A stretch of DNA of 64,000 nucleotides from Mucilaginibacter inviolabilis (lineage in GTDB: Bacteria > Bacteroidota > Bacteroidia > Sphingobacteriales > Sphingobacteriaceae): the NCBI RefSeq assembly GCF_011089895.1, contig NZ_JAANAT010000001.1, forward strand, positions 3,348,001-3,412,000, in the 5' to 3' direction. Below the pieces are notes generated by a model, which searched no databases, was not told where the DNA came from, and saw only the letters and a list, made by a program, of their open reading frames with translations. Made by a program: the position numbers and the translations under genes. Shown here one piece after another: positions 52,704-62,048 of this stretch (within the stretch, counting starts at the first letter, position 1; the number at the start of each line of letters is the position of its first letter).

Positions 52704-54542
52704 ATGAATAAAATGTGCCAGCGAGACATTACTATTGCGGCAATTTTTAAGATAGCAGATAAGTTAGATAAACATAAATCGTATCTTACCTATGTTATTC
52801 GGCATATGCAATTAGTATTAACACCACATTATAAAGACCTTTTTCCTGGTGAGGATGACTCGTTGGAAACCTTGTTGTCCGGTATCCCAACCCTAGTCAT
52901 CTTGCAGTTGATTGCCATGATGGATGCAGAGCTATTCCTAAGTGACGAAGAAATGCCTACTCAACTCAAGCTATTAAATTTGGTCTTGGCAAGGCAGGCG
53001 CCTGAACGCCGATTGCTAATTCTTCATAATGCATTAGGCGGACGATCAGATAAAGAAGTACATTGTCAATTTTTCACACGTCACTATAACCTAACCTTTA
53101 TGCATCATGTGCTTACTCACGGTGAAAATGGTGAAATTGCGGAACTGACACCGCAGCAAGAATTGAACATTTTTAAAGCCTATTTTCTTGCATCGCAGCT
53201 ATTCGGGCAAGCGCCACTTAGAGATCAAGGGGAATCACCGGCGTTTGATGCAGACTATTTCGCCAAAATGATGTGGCCTGGCCTAGCCGACGGCTATGAG
53301 ATCAATTTCTCCAGGCATCCCTATTATTCCATGATTCGCGGCATTGTATTTCTGAATTATTTAAAAAACCACACCGCTTACCAAAATTATGTGACTGATT
53401 TTTTACGTAAACATGGCAAAGCAACCACTTTGAACTATGTTTTCGATATCTTTCGAATCTTAGAGGTCGGCTTCCGATCGTTGCAAAACCAACAACGAGA
53501 ATTCGTATCGTTCACAGTAGGTCAGTCGGCTGGTTTTGAAACTCTATTTGAACAATTCAGCTTAAACATCACTGCTTATCGCGAAAAATATTCGGTAAAA
53601 AAAGAGAATTACGCTGGTATCAAAGCCTGTCCGCTATTGAAATTGAACGACGAGACCTGGCTCGTGCTTAACTGGAGTTTCTTGAGCCATAAACTCTACG
53701 ATGGCCTCATTTTCGATTTCTATTCAACCTCTGGTATCTCAGCCGAAAAGGAACTTAGCTCATTTTTAAAATTCAAAAAACTCATCGGCGAACAGATTAC
53801 CGAAAAATATCTTTTCAAATTACTGGCAAAAGCTTGTTGGACAAAAAAGAGCGACACTTTATTATTTGACGAAGGTACAACCCAGGGTTTCCCTGACGTT
53901 TATTATCGCACCGGCAACAAATTATTCATCTTCGAAATTAAGGATGCATTCTTCTCATCGGCTGCAATAAATTCATTTTCGTATGAAGCAATTAAATCAG
54001 AGATCGATCTCAAACTCAACAGCGCTGAAAAAGGGACTGGTCAATTGATAAAACAGCTTAGAAGCCTTAAAGAGAAACCGTTCGAGTACCCGCAGCGTTA
54101 CAAAAAGGCCGCCAATTTAGAAATCTACCCCATAATTATTTTTACCGATATCCATTTTAATATGCCGGGTGTCAGTGAATACGTAGGACGCAGTTTCGAT
54201 CAAATGTTAACAGCCGCTGATCTTAGGCCATCCTTCCGGAAGATATGGCCGCTAACCATGATCAACATTAATTACCTGATTGGCCATTTCAACCTCTTGC
54301 AACACCGTAGCACCTCACTGGATAAATTCATCGAATTTTTCCATCAAAAGATCGCCTGCCGCATCAAAAAACATAAACGACTTCAAAAAATAGAATATCA
54401 TCAGAATATCTATGATTTCTTTGAAAACATTACCAAAGCACTAGTCTCTACTCGGGAAGAAAAGCATTTCATTCAATGGACTTATGATGCCTTAAATCTC
54501 AAAGAGGGTTTAATCGACGAGCAAGACAATGCAAGTATTTAA
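52704..54542 (+). CDS. Large protein with a PD-(D/E)XK nuclease-like motif, candidate defence effector
   Basis: 612 residues from the ATG at 52704; the frame is open from a TTG at 52665, and an ATG at 52713 is also possible. The N-terminal 330 residues are helical with no recognised family. A nuclease-type core is at about 390-470: GFPDVYYRTGNKLFIFEIKD gives the D398...E411-x-K413 arrangement of PD-(D/E)XK enzymes, followed by strand and helix (YPIIIFTDI). A C-terminal basic helical tail (KIACRIKKHKRLQK) could contact nucleic acid. It is the last gene before the right transposon end, divergent from the DUF3800 gene. Nuclease call by motif only. Confidence 0.75.
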   Translation: MNKMCQRDITIAAIFKIADKLDKHKSYLTYVIRHMQLVLTPHYKDLFPGEDDSLETLLSGIPTLVILQLIAMMDAELFLSDEEMPTQLKLLNLVLARQAPERRLLILHNALGGRSDKEVHCQFFTRHYNLTFMHHVLTHGENGEIAELTPQQELNIFKAYFLASQLFGQAPLRDQGESPAFDADYFAKMMWPGLADGYEINFSRHPYYSMIRGIVFLNYLKNHTAYQNYVTDFLRKHGKATTLNYVFDIFRILEVGFRSLQNQQREFVSFTVGQSAGFETLFEQFSLNITAYREKYSVKKENYAGIKACPLLKLNDETWLVLNWSFLSHKLYDGLIFDFYSTSGISAEKELSSFLKFKKLIGEQITEKYLFKLLAKACWTKKSDTLLFDEGTTQGFPDVYYRTGNKLFIFEIKDAFFSSAAINSFSYEAIKSEIDLKLNSAEKGTGQLIKQLRSLKEKPFEYPQRYKKAANLEIYPIIIFTDIHFNMPGVSEYVGRSFDQMLTAADLRPSFRKIWPLTMININYLIGHFNLLQHRSTSLDKFIEFFHQKIACRIKKHKRLQKIEYHQNIYDFFENITKALVSTREEKHFIQWTYDALNLKEGLIDEQDNASI

Positions 54543-54566
54543 TAATCAATAAATTACGTTATAAAT

Positions 54567-54722
54567 ATCACAATTTGTTTTATTAACATTTCGCAAAGGG
54601 TAAAAATTCATAATTTGTTTGAATCACATAAACGGGCAAAAAGTTGACTACAGCGTATATAAACGCTGATTTCAGCGTAAAAGGAAAATTTCAGAAATTC
54701 ACAATTCGTTTGAACCGACTCA
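54567..54722. repeat. Right end of the transposon with three transposase-site repeats
   Basis: Sites ATCACAATTTGTTTTATTAA (54567), ATTCATAATTTGTTTGAATC (54605) and TTCACAATTCGTTTGAACCG (54698) are spaced across the end; the last forms the terminal inverted repeat with the left end. A small dyad, CAGCGT...ACGCTG, lies at 54651-54668. No gene between 54543 and 54775. Confidence 0.8.
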
Positions 54723-54775
54723 CGATCTAAATAAATCGTAAAAAATCTAACCGAAATCCTCTAACTGTGTACAGT

Positions 54776-55603
54776 ATGAGTTTGGCAAAAATTCAGCATA
54801 TTATTAAATACATTGAAGAGAATTATCATCAAGATATTTCAGTTCAAAAATTAGAGCAACTATCTAATTATTCTTACAGAAATATCCAGCGCGTATTTAA
54901 AAATATCTTCCATGAATCATTAGGGATATTTCAAAAAAGATTAAAGCTTGAAAATGCCTATAAAAAGTTAATTTATACCAGCGATTCCATTACCAATATT
55001 TCTTACTCGGTGGGTTTTGACAGCTTACAATCTTTTTCTAAATCATTTAAAAAACAGTTTAATGTTTCACCTGCTAATGCCAGGAAAAAAAGAATACACG
55101 TTTTCGAAAGTTTTATCAATAACTGCCTTGAAAAAAATAAAAATATAGATCACGAAATAGTCTTTTTAAAAACAGTTAAAGTGTTTTATATCGGAACTAA
55201 AACAAAAAACTATAATAACACCGAAATTGAGTTATTGTGGGATAAAGTTGATGCCGTTTTTGAAGAGAATATTACAGCAGCATATTATGGGATCATAGTT
55301 GATCAACCGTTGATTACGGATAAATTAAAATGCAGATATGAGGCGTGCGTTGATAAAAATCCTGCAAATAAAGAATTCTGTTCAACCTATATTTTGGGTG
55401 GCAAATACGCTAAATATATTCATGAAGGAAGTTATAGTTTAATAGAAGATACATACAGACGTATTTATATAGATTGGCTTTTTAAATCTAAGCTGGAATT
55501 TGATAACTCTCCAATTATAGAACATTATGTAAAAAATGAATTTAACGCAGCAAATACGAATGATTATATCACCGAAATTCTTGTACCGATCAAGAAAAAA
55601 TAG
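54776..55603 (+). CDS. AraC-family regulator with GyrI-like effector domain
   Basis: 275 residues from the ATG at 54776 (a GTG lies at 54767). The AraC DNA-binding domain is N-terminal (about 1-105: IEENYHQDISVQKLEQLSNY, ITNISYSVGFDSLQSFSKSF), followed by a GyrI-like small-molecule-binding domain (about 125-275, with YYGIIVDQPLIT and YILGGKYAKYIHEGSYSLIE). This is the Rob/SoxS-like arrangement for sensing small compounds. The start is only 54 bp from the transposon end, so the insertion may have separated it from its original promoter. Low GC. Confidence 0.9.
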   Translation: MSLAKIQHIIKYIEENYHQDISVQKLEQLSNYSYRNIQRVFKNIFHESLGIFQKRLKLENAYKKLIYTSDSITNISYSVGFDSLQSFSKSFKKQFNVSPANARKKRIHVFESFINNCLEKNKNIDHEIVFLKTVKVFYIGTKTKNYNNTEIELLWDKVDAVFEENITAAYYGIIVDQPLITDKLKCRYEACVDKNPANKEFCSTYILGGKYAKYIHEGSYSLIEDTYRRIYIDWLFKSKLEFDNSPIIEHYVKNEFNAANTNDYITEILVPIKKK

Positions 55604-55675
55604 TTGTCAATTTTGGACAACATACTGATCCGTTATATCCCGTTTTTTGTAAAAAATTAACGGGTAAAATTTAAA

Positions 55676-56794
55676 ATGATAAACAAAATGCAATTCTTAA
55701 TGATATCACTACTAACTATTTTTTCTTCTTGTCAAAAAGCCGAAAAAAATATTCAACCGGCAGACACTACAGTTGTGTATACCATGCCCGAGGAATCGGC
55801 ACCGCATGAAGGCACCTGGCTTCAATGGCCGCATGAATATCAGTATGGTGTTACCTATCGTAATAGGCTAGATGCCACCTGGGTGAAAATGACACAGGCG
55901 CTGATAGAAGGCGAAAAAGCTCATATTATTGCCTATGATGAAGCAGAAAAGACCAGAATTACAAACTTGCTCCTTAAAGCTGGTATCCCTTTGGCTAATG
56001 TAGATTTTAAAATTCGCCCAACTGATGATGTTTGGGTAAGGGATAACGGCCCAATTTATGTTAAAGACAAGAAAGGGCAACTAGTTATAGAAGATTGGGG
56101 TTTTAATGGATGGGGTAAAAAAGCAGATTATCAAAATTGTAATCTTATCCCCACAAAAATTGCTGCCGACCAGCATATGGCAAAAGTTGATCTGAATGCC
56201 GTTATGATAAATGAGGGCGGTGCTGTTGAAATTGACGGAAGTGGTACTTTACTGGCAACCAAAAGCGCCATACTGAATAATAATAGAAACCCTGGTATGA
56301 CACAGGCACAGGCGGAAGCTATTTTTACCAAATACCTGGGGGTAACCAAATTTATCTGGCTAAAAGGAAAAGCCGGTTTAGAAATTACCGACATGCATAT
56401 AGACGGGTTTGCACGGTTTGCTAATGCAAGCACCCTGGTAACGATGGACTATGATGATTTATTAGATTGGCAGGTTCCTGAAGACGATATTAATACACTT
56501 TATGCGGCCACTAATAAAAATGGCACACCTTACCATATAGTGAAGCTTCCATTAACCCAAAACAATGTTGAAACAACTTATGGCAAAAAACTGGATTACA
56601 AAGGCTCCTATGTAAATTATTATATAGGAAATAAAAAAGTGCTGGTTCCTAATTATAATGACGCCAATGATGCGGTAGCAAACAGGATTATACAAAGTTT
56701 ATACCCTAACAGAACTGTAGTTGGAATAGACGTAAGAAACTTGTATGCCAATGGCGGAATGATACATTGTGTAACACAGCAACAACCCCGCTAA
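55676..56794 (+). CDS. Agmatine deiminase / peptidylarginine deiminase family lipoprotein
   Basis: 372 residues. A lipoprotein signal (MQFLMISLLTIFSSCQK, cysteine near 19) suggests export. The guanidino-group-modifying fold shows MPEESAPHEGTWLQWPHE, RPTDDVWVRDNGPIYV (catalytic-type Asp and Arg), INEGGAVEIDGSGTLL, TDMHIDGFARF (His) and the terminal nucleophile region YANGGMIHCVTQQQPR with the cysteine. Family members hydrolyse agmatine or peptidyl arginine; the exported form is closer to secreted PPAD-type deiminases, but the substrate is not settled. Probably monocistronic. Confidence 0.9.
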   Translation: MINKMQFLMISLLTIFSSCQKAEKNIQPADTTVVYTMPEESAPHEGTWLQWPHEYQYGVTYRNRLDATWVKMTQALIEGEKAHIIAYDEAEKTRITNLLLKAGIPLANVDFKIRPTDDVWVRDNGPIYVKDKKGQLVIEDWGFNGWGKKADYQNCNLIPTKIAADQHMAKVDLNAVMINEGGAVEIDGSGTLLATKSAILNNNRNPGMTQAQAEAIFTKYLGVTKFIWLKGKAGLEITDMHIDGFARFANASTLVTMDYDDLLDWQVPEDDINTLYAATNKNGTPYHIVKLPLTQNNVETTYGKKLDYKGSYVNYYIGNKKVLVPNYNDANDAVANRIIQSLYPNRTVVGIDVRNLYANGGMIHCVTQQQPR

Positions 56795-56800
56795 AATAGT

Positions 56801-56850
56801 GGAATGAGCCAGTCGACCGTTTTTAAAGGCTGTTTGAGCCTGCTCATTCC
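56801..56850. terminator. Hairpin between convergent genes
   Basis: GGAATGAGC (56801-56809) pairs with GCTCATTCC (56842-56850). A long loop and no clean U-tract make it a weak terminator candidate. Confidence 0.5.
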
Positions 56851-56879
56851 ATCATAATAAATCTTATTCAACATTTATT

Positions 56880-58538
56880 TTACACAGCAAAGAAATACTT
56901 TAAATCAATTACGCTGTATATTTCAGGCAATTGATAATATATCGTTTCATTCCCCTCATTGGGCATAGAAACAAAAAAGGTAGGTGTAAATTCTATTCCT
57001 GTCGTATCACACCAATTTTTCATAGCCTCAACTTTAGCATCCTGCTGTCTCAATTCTCCATTCATCGGATATTTGGCAGCAAATACTTCGTAGTCTTTCT
57101 TTTCGGCCAGATACCAGTCATCCAATGCCTGTTTTATAACAGGCTCTTCATTTTTCTCAGCGATGGCTAACAAGTGTTTTACGGGAGGAGCCTTCGTGTC
57201 TCCTTCCTGGTTTGTAGCCGTAAATAATATCTGTATCTGAACATCCGGGTTATTTTCTAACAGATCCTCCATTGGCTGGTGGGCTTTAGCGCAGGGGCCA
57301 CAATAAGGATTACATACTTTGATCAATTTATAAATACCATCAGGGTTACCCAATGTTATGCCAAGTCCAGCGGGAATATTAACTACCCGCTTTTGTTTTT
57401 CAAGCAATGCTTCAAATATCTGCCTGTTATGTTTTAGTTTTTGTAGTTCAGTATTAATCTGTTTACTTCCTTTAGCTTTTTGAAAAGCCGGTATTAATAA
57501 AGTTGCGGCGATAAACGGAATAACAAGAGCCGTTAAAACTGGTATGATCAATCCAGGTTCAATAACATTAAATGATAGTAAAGTATGCCAACTGCCTAAA
57601 AGGGCAGTTGCCAGCTGCAGCACTAATAAACCCTGCACACATAAACACAATACACACCACTGTTTGGCTACACGCCACTGATAGTAAACAGAGAAGATCA
57701 CATACGGTACGGCTATTACATTTAACCAGGATACAGCAAACAAAGCAGAGGGATTGGTGATACCCGAAAATAACAACAACAGCAATATACCCATGAAATA
57801 ACTAAAGCCTAAAGCGCTCCAGCTAATACCTCCAATTTTTGCGGCTTTGGATTGTAATATAGCTCCGCAGTTTACTTTTTTACCGGCATTGCAAATCTGC
57901 TGCAATACAGGGTTATGCTGATCGATCTCGTACCAAAGCAATAAAGCCCCGGTAATGGCACCCGCAAGCGTTAACAAAGTAAAAATAACCGGCAGTAAAG
58001 CATTTACACCCACTTGCGCCAAGGTCAATAGCCCCGCAATAATGGCTATAGCAGGGATACAAAAGGCTATTAGATACTGAATGATACTTTTTCTGTTTTC
58101 TTCCTTTGCCTTTTTACCATAATCCTTTTCACCGGCATCATCTTTAGCTTCGGCTAACAAAGCAAAGCCCGACCACCCTTTTAAAAAACTCTGCTTATCA
58201 AGAGAAGTCCACCGATGTTTTTCCGGGTCAAAAAAATGGATGGTATTTTCGTCCACGTCTTTTACAACTGTAAAAAGGTTTGCGGGCTTCTTTCCCCACC
58301 TTATTTGCGTAATATACGGACAGGGAAGTTCCGTAAATTTATCAGGATCAACCCTTATCCCCATATTTTCAACGCCGTGATTGTTTAACACATCACTTAT
58401 ACTCAACAAGCTGGGGTAATCAGGATGCTCTTCTATTTCCCGGATTAGTGTTGTTGCCGTAACTTTAACATTCAAAATGTCAAGCAGGATTTTTGCCGCC
58501 TTGGGGCCGTTAGTTTTAGATTCAAAAAAAGAAAGCAT
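56880..58538 (-). CDS. C39-like / VKOR / thioredoxin fusion protein
   Basis: 552 residues. The N-terminus (about 1-130) resembles a peptidase C39 domain (HPDYPSLLSISDVLNNHGVE, HFFDPEKHRWTSLDKQSFLK) but lacks the catalytic cysteine. Membrane segments then form a vitamin K epoxide reductase domain (about 155-325) with the loop cysteines of CNAGKKVNCGAILQ and the active CVLC pair. A thioredoxin-like domain with CNPYCGPC (about 405-552) follows. VKOR-thioredoxin fusions oxidise thiols to make disulfides in exported proteins; the C39-like part may bind leader or peptide substrates, as in lantibiotic-type export loci of Bacteroidota. No precursor peptide gene is visible nearby. Confidence 0.88.
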   Translation of the reverse strand: MLSFFESKTNGPKAAKILLDILNVKVTATTLIREIEEHPDYPSLLSISDVLNNHGVENMGIRVDPDKFTELPCPYITQIRWGKKPANLFTVVKDVDENTIHFFDPEKHRWTSLDKQSFLKGWSGFALLAEAKDDAGEKDYGKKAKEENRKSIIQYLIAFCIPAIAIIAGLLTLAQVGVNALLPVIFTLLTLAGAITGALLLWYEIDQHNPVLQQICNAGKKVNCGAILQSKAAKIGGISWSALGFSYFMGILLLLLFSGITNPSALFAVSWLNVIAVPYVIFSVYYQWRVAKQWCVLCLCVQGLLVLQLATALLGSWHTLLSFNVIEPGLIIPVLTALVIPFIAATLLIPAFQKAKGSKQINTELQKLKHNRQIFEALLEKQKRVVNIPAGLGITLGNPDGIYKLIKVCNPYCGPCAKAHQPMEDLLENNPDVQIQILFTATNQEGDTKAPPVKHLLAIAEKNEEPVIKQALDDWYLAEKKDYEVFAAKYPMNGELRQQDAKVEAMKNWCDTTGIEFTPTFFVSMPNEGNETIYYQLPEIYSVIDLKYFFAV

Positions 58539-58834
58539 AGGTAGGGTATGTTATTCGGTTTCAGGCTCAATTATTTAATTGCCATGTATTAAATATGTAA
58601 AATACATATCAAATATATAAACAAACGCTTGCGTTTTTTATTAAATAATTTACTATTAAAATGAAGTTTCGATTAGCCATATCATGGCTCAATTTGTTTG
58701 GGAAACAGGTGCACTTCCACCTCAAAACAAACAGAACGCATCCAATCAAGGACAAAGTGCGATGTTTATAAAAGACTAGCTAAAATGCTGCTTACTACAG
58801 AAAATCAGATCAGGTCAATAAATTTATATTTAAT

Positions 58835-60055
58835 TTAAGCTGCAACCAATGTTTTTGCGCGTGGTTTCTTTTTCTTTGTACGATTTAGCCACATCATTAC
58901 CCCGGTTACCGGGAATATGAGCGATAATGCACAAACCACAAAACTGAGTATTTTAGTAGGTAAGCCATATACGGCACCTGTATGAACCGGTTTCACATAT
59001 GCCCTTACCCGTTGCCCTAAACTTTTAGAGGCAAAGGTTTGAGAACCAGCTAAGCCGCCACTATACTGATCTATATAATAGATATCCGCAGTGGTTTCGA
59101 TAGCGCCTTCCGGCCAAACATTTACGGTATAAGTAGCAGACGAATCGCGTGGCAACCGAACGCTATAATATTCAGCGGTAGTAATTGTTTTACCCATATC
59201 GGCTAAAATCGCATCAGCAGATAAAGCCTCCGCATCCGGTTTGTATACAGACAATGGGGCTTTGGATTGTTCTTTAACAGGTGGTTTTGAACCCGTAATG
59301 GCAAACAATGCCACATTAGCCCACTTAAAGGTCATGATTAGCCCGGTTAGTACTACGACGATCAAAAATACCGAAGTATAAAACCCGGTGACTATATGAA
59401 GGTCATGTGTTAATCTTTTAGCACTGCCATCCCACTTAATTTTAAGGCGTTGCCTCATGATGGCTTTTGTTTTAGGCCACCATAGTATCACCCCGGTGAT
59501 CAATATAAACAGAAAAATAAGCGTAGATAATGATATGATCCAATCGCCAAGACTATTCTTCGCGCCCAGCAAAAAGCGGTGAAACATCTCCACCTTATAC
59601 ATAAAAGTTTGGCGGCGGTTAAACTGCTCTATCACCTCACCTGTATAGGGATTTACAAAAAGGGTAATGTTTGGTTTCTCGTCGACTTTTGGCTTCTTGT
59701 CTTTATGGTCATGACCATGATCCTTTTTGCCTTTTCCGGCTTTCTGGGCCGGTTGCTCAGCATCATTCTTTTTCTTCTCAGGAATGATTACCGCTAATTC
59801 TGTAGCCCGCCCAGGGTCGTTATATACCATAACCGATGAGAGCTTAGCTTTAGGCACCTGTTTTAGAGCTATTGGAACCAGATTTGCCAAAGCCATTCTG
59901 TTCTGTTCTGGTTTTATAGCATAACGTTGCGGATGAAGCGCATGCTGTATCTCTTTTTCAAATACCAGCATGGTACCTGTAAAACACGAGCAAAAAATAA
60001 CAATACCAGCCACAAGGCTCAGGTAAAGATGTATGGTGCGAAAAAAAACCTTCAT
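58835..60055 (-). CDS. PepSY-associated membrane protein
   Basis: 406 residues with four main membrane segments: YLSLVAGIVIFCSCFTGTML near the N-terminus, a second around LSTLIFLFILITGVILWWPK, a third (SVFLIVVVLTGLIMTFKWAN) and a C-terminal one (IFPVTGVMMWLNRT). PepSY-type periplasmic segments lie between. A His/Lys-rich loop (KKDHGHDHKDKKPKVDEKP, about 118-136) could bind metal. PepSY_TM proteins often act in iron or haem reduction near TonB receptors, but none is adjacent here. The gap upstream (60056-60264) is AT-rich with no gene; the 296-bp downstream gap also shows none. Confidence 0.9.
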   Translation of the reverse strand: MKVFFRTIHLYLSLVAGIVIFCSCFTGTMLVFEKEIQHALHPQRYAIKPEQNRMALANLVPIALKQVPKAKLSSVMVYNDPGRATELAVIIPEKKKNDAEQPAQKAGKGKKDHGHDHKDKKPKVDEKPNITLFVNPYTGEVIEQFNRRQTFMYKVEMFHRFLLGAKNSLGDWIISLSTLIFLFILITGVILWWPKTKAIMRQRLKIKWDGSAKRLTHDLHIVTGFYTSVFLIVVVLTGLIMTFKWANVALFAITGSKPPVKEQSKAPLSVYKPDAEALSADAILADMGKTITTAEYYSVRLPRDSSATYTVNVWPEGAIETTADIYYIDQYSGGLAGSQTFASKSLGQRVRAYVKPVHTGAVYGLPTKILSFVVCALSLIFPVTGVMMWLNRTKKKKPRAKTLVAA

Positions 60056-60264
60056 TGCCGCTGTATCAGTAAAAACCGTAATATTTTCAATAGCCTAACC
60101 AAGCGCAAAAGTAATAACGCGAACTCAATCCACAAACATTATTTAGAATTAGTTTAAATTAATAAAAACTATCTACATACTTCCTAACTATTTCGTTACA
60201 AAGCGATTAATAAACCCATATCTTTCCTCACCGTGATTATATTAGCTACATAAACCTTTTTATA

Positions 60265-61578
60265 ATGAAAAAACTGTTCTTGCCAGTTATTGTCGCCCTA
60301 CTTTTGAGTCCGTTAGCGAAAGCCCAACCAGGTAAAACTCAGGTAACCAAATGGCAATACGGCCGTAACGGGGCGGTATCTATTACCTGGGATGATGGCT
60401 CCATTAACCAGTTTAAAGTGGCCCTGCCTATCCTCAACAGACTACAGCTACCTGCTACATTTTTTATTATCACCGGGCAAATACCGGGTTCACAATATCA
60501 TGGCCGGTTCATTGGTCGCCCGGTAAAAGATATCATCAGGGAAACAGCTACCATACCTACTAATAAGGATAATTTCTTTGAGCGTGCTTCGGCAGCCGGG
60601 TATCTTGGGCTGATCGGTCCGCTGGATTATCATTACAAGGCGGGTTCATTAATAGATGCAGGCAAACCCGAAGCAGCTTATAAAGCCATTGATGAGTGTT
60701 ACGCCAAAGTACGAAATGGCGAATTTAAACCCGGTGTACAACATAACGACGAATATAAAGATGCCCATGGCACTACCTGGGCACAGATTAAAGCCTATGC
60801 CGCGCAAGGCCACGAATTTGCCAGCCATATGGTAACGCATCCCCGTCTGGCAGCCCTTGACGAAACCAATTTAATGTACGAAGCCGAAAAAAGCCGGCTG
60901 GATGTTTTAAACCACCTGGGCCTTCCATACACCTTTAGTGCCGAGGGGCCATTTGGTACCGAGAATGAACGTGCCGTTGCTTACCTGGCCAAAGTATATC
61001 CTGCCCTGCGTAACCGTATGCCCGAACCCTGGCTCAAAGAAATAAGCCGCAGCAGCCGGGATACTCCCGGCAATACCAACAAGGAGTATGTTCAATACCA
61101 GCGCGGTGCAACAACCCAAACACCATTGCCCATGATGAAAGCCTGGATTGATACCACCATGAACAGGAAGGATACCTGGCTGGTACTTACCCATCATGGT
61201 GTGGATGGTATTGGCTGGGAAGCCCTGCCTCACCAGGAACTGGATCAGTATTTTACTTATATTAAAAACCACCAGGACAAGCTTTGGGTGGCTACTTTTG
61301 GCGATGTAACCAAGTACATGCGCGAAAGGCAAAGCGCCAAATTACAAAGCAGCTTGAAAGGCCATCAGGTAACCGTAACTATCAACCACCCGCTTAGCAA
61401 AGTTTTTTATAATATCCCGCTTACGCTTAAAACCTATGTACCCGCCGGCTGGAAAAATGTAAATGTTGTACAAGGCAATAAAAAGCAAACCATTACGACT
61501 ACCATCGATACAAAGGGCACTTATGTACTATATCAGGTTTTACCAAACAGGAACCCGGTGATTTTAACAGGGATATAA
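60265..61578 (+). CDS. Secreted polysaccharide deacetylase family protein
   Basis: 437 residues with a Sec signal peptide (MKKLFLPVIVALLLSPLAKA). The NodB-like (CE4) catalytic region has VSITWDDGSINQFKVALPIL with the Asp-Asp pair, and HEFASHMVTHPRL with HxxxH, the metal ligands. A C-terminal beta domain (about 360-437, GHQVTVTINHPLSKVFYNIP) may bind carbohydrate. Likely removes acetyl groups from an extracellular polysaccharide; the substrate is unknown. Single-gene unit. Confidence 0.92.
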   Translation: MKKLFLPVIVALLLSPLAKAQPGKTQVTKWQYGRNGAVSITWDDGSINQFKVALPILNRLQLPATFFIITGQIPGSQYHGRFIGRPVKDIIRETATIPTNKDNFFERASAAGYLGLIGPLDYHYKAGSLIDAGKPEAAYKAIDECYAKVRNGEFKPGVQHNDEYKDAHGTTWAQIKAYAAQGHEFASHMVTHPRLAALDETNLMYEAEKSRLDVLNHLGLPYTFSAEGPFGTENERAVAYLAKVYPALRNRMPEPWLKEISRSSRDTPGNTNKEYVQYQRGATTQTPLPMMKAWIDTTMNRKDTWLVLTHHGVDGIGWEALPHQELDQYFTYIKNHQDKLWVATFGDVTKYMRERQSAKLQSSLKGHQVTVTINHPLSKVFYNIPLTLKTYVPAGWKNVNVVQGNKKQTITTTIDTKGTYVLYQVLPNRNPVILTGI

Positions 61579-61592
61579 TTCCACTACTTTTT

Positions 61593-62048
61593 CTAGGGTT
61601 TACTGTTCAGGTATTTCTCTGAAAACTCACCGGTTATTTGTTTTGTTCTCAGATTGTTAACAGCCCAATCTTCTACATCAGTTTCTTTAATGCTGATCTT
61701 ATCGCCAAGCTTAATATTTTTAAGCATAAATGGCGAATCGATGAATATGGCTTTAAAAAAACCATTGCTATAACCTACTACTTCCGACCACATATGCTCA
61801 TGGGTATCGCCCTCCACAAAATCAGATTTTACTACAAACCTGTAGCCCTGGGTATCGCTCCCATGTTTTTGCAGGCTATCAATAAACTGGGATATATATT
61901 TCTGAGCCGTACGCTTTAAAGCCAGAAACCGGGCATCATCCTTTGGTAATGTTACAGATTTATATAACACATTATTTTCAACCTTAGTTTGCTGACCATA
62001 AGCGCCTGTTATAGCAAACAGCAACAAAATAAACAGTAGATTTTTCAT
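61593..62048 (-). CDS. Secreted DUF2314 protein
   Basis: 151 residues from the ATG at 62048 (MKNLLFILLLFAITGAYGQ signal peptide); a GTG at 62060 is an alternative. The DUF2314 pattern is clear: KRTAQKYISQFIDSLQKHGS, FVVKSDFVEGDTHEHMWSEV, SPFMLKNIKLGDKISIKETD and DVEDWAVNN. Members are small proteins of unknown function. It is convergent with the deacetylase gene. Confidence 0.85.
   Translation of the reverse strand: MKNLLFILLLFAITGAYGQQTKVENNVLYKSVTLPKDDARFLALKRTAQKYISQFIDSLQKHGSDTQGYRFVVKSDFVEGDTHEHMWSEVVGYSNGFFKAIFIDSPFMLKNIKLGDKISIKETDVEDWAVNNLRTKQITGEFSEKYLNSKP

Larger units (their letters stand above)
34237..54722. mobile_element. 20.5-kb Tn552/Tn7-like transposon upstream of the dcw cluster
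   Basis: The two ends are inverted repeats: TGAGTTGGTTCAAACAAATT from 34237 and, read on the minus strand from 54722, TGAGTCGGTTCAAACGAATT; 18 of these 20 bases match and both begin with TG. Both ends carry extra copies of the core CAAACAAATTRTG. CGAT directly flanks each end (34233-34236 and 54723-54726), a possible 4-bp target duplication, or part of a longer one. Inside are a DDE transposase, its ATPase, a serine resolvase and accessory cargo. No TniQ/TnsD or TnsA was seen, so it most resembles Tn552 in plan. Ends are seen in the sequence; transposition as a single unit is inferred. Confidence 0.8.

Noticed and set aside
54567..54722. Repeated AATTTGTTTGAA units considered as a CRISPR array
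   Set aside because: Spacing is irregular, only three degenerate copies exist, there are no Cas genes, and the units match the left end in inverted orientation, as expected for transposase sites.
34237..54722. CRISPR-associated or canonical Tn7 transposon
   Set aside because: No Cas12k, Cascade, TniQ/TnsD or TnsA-like gene was seen in the element.
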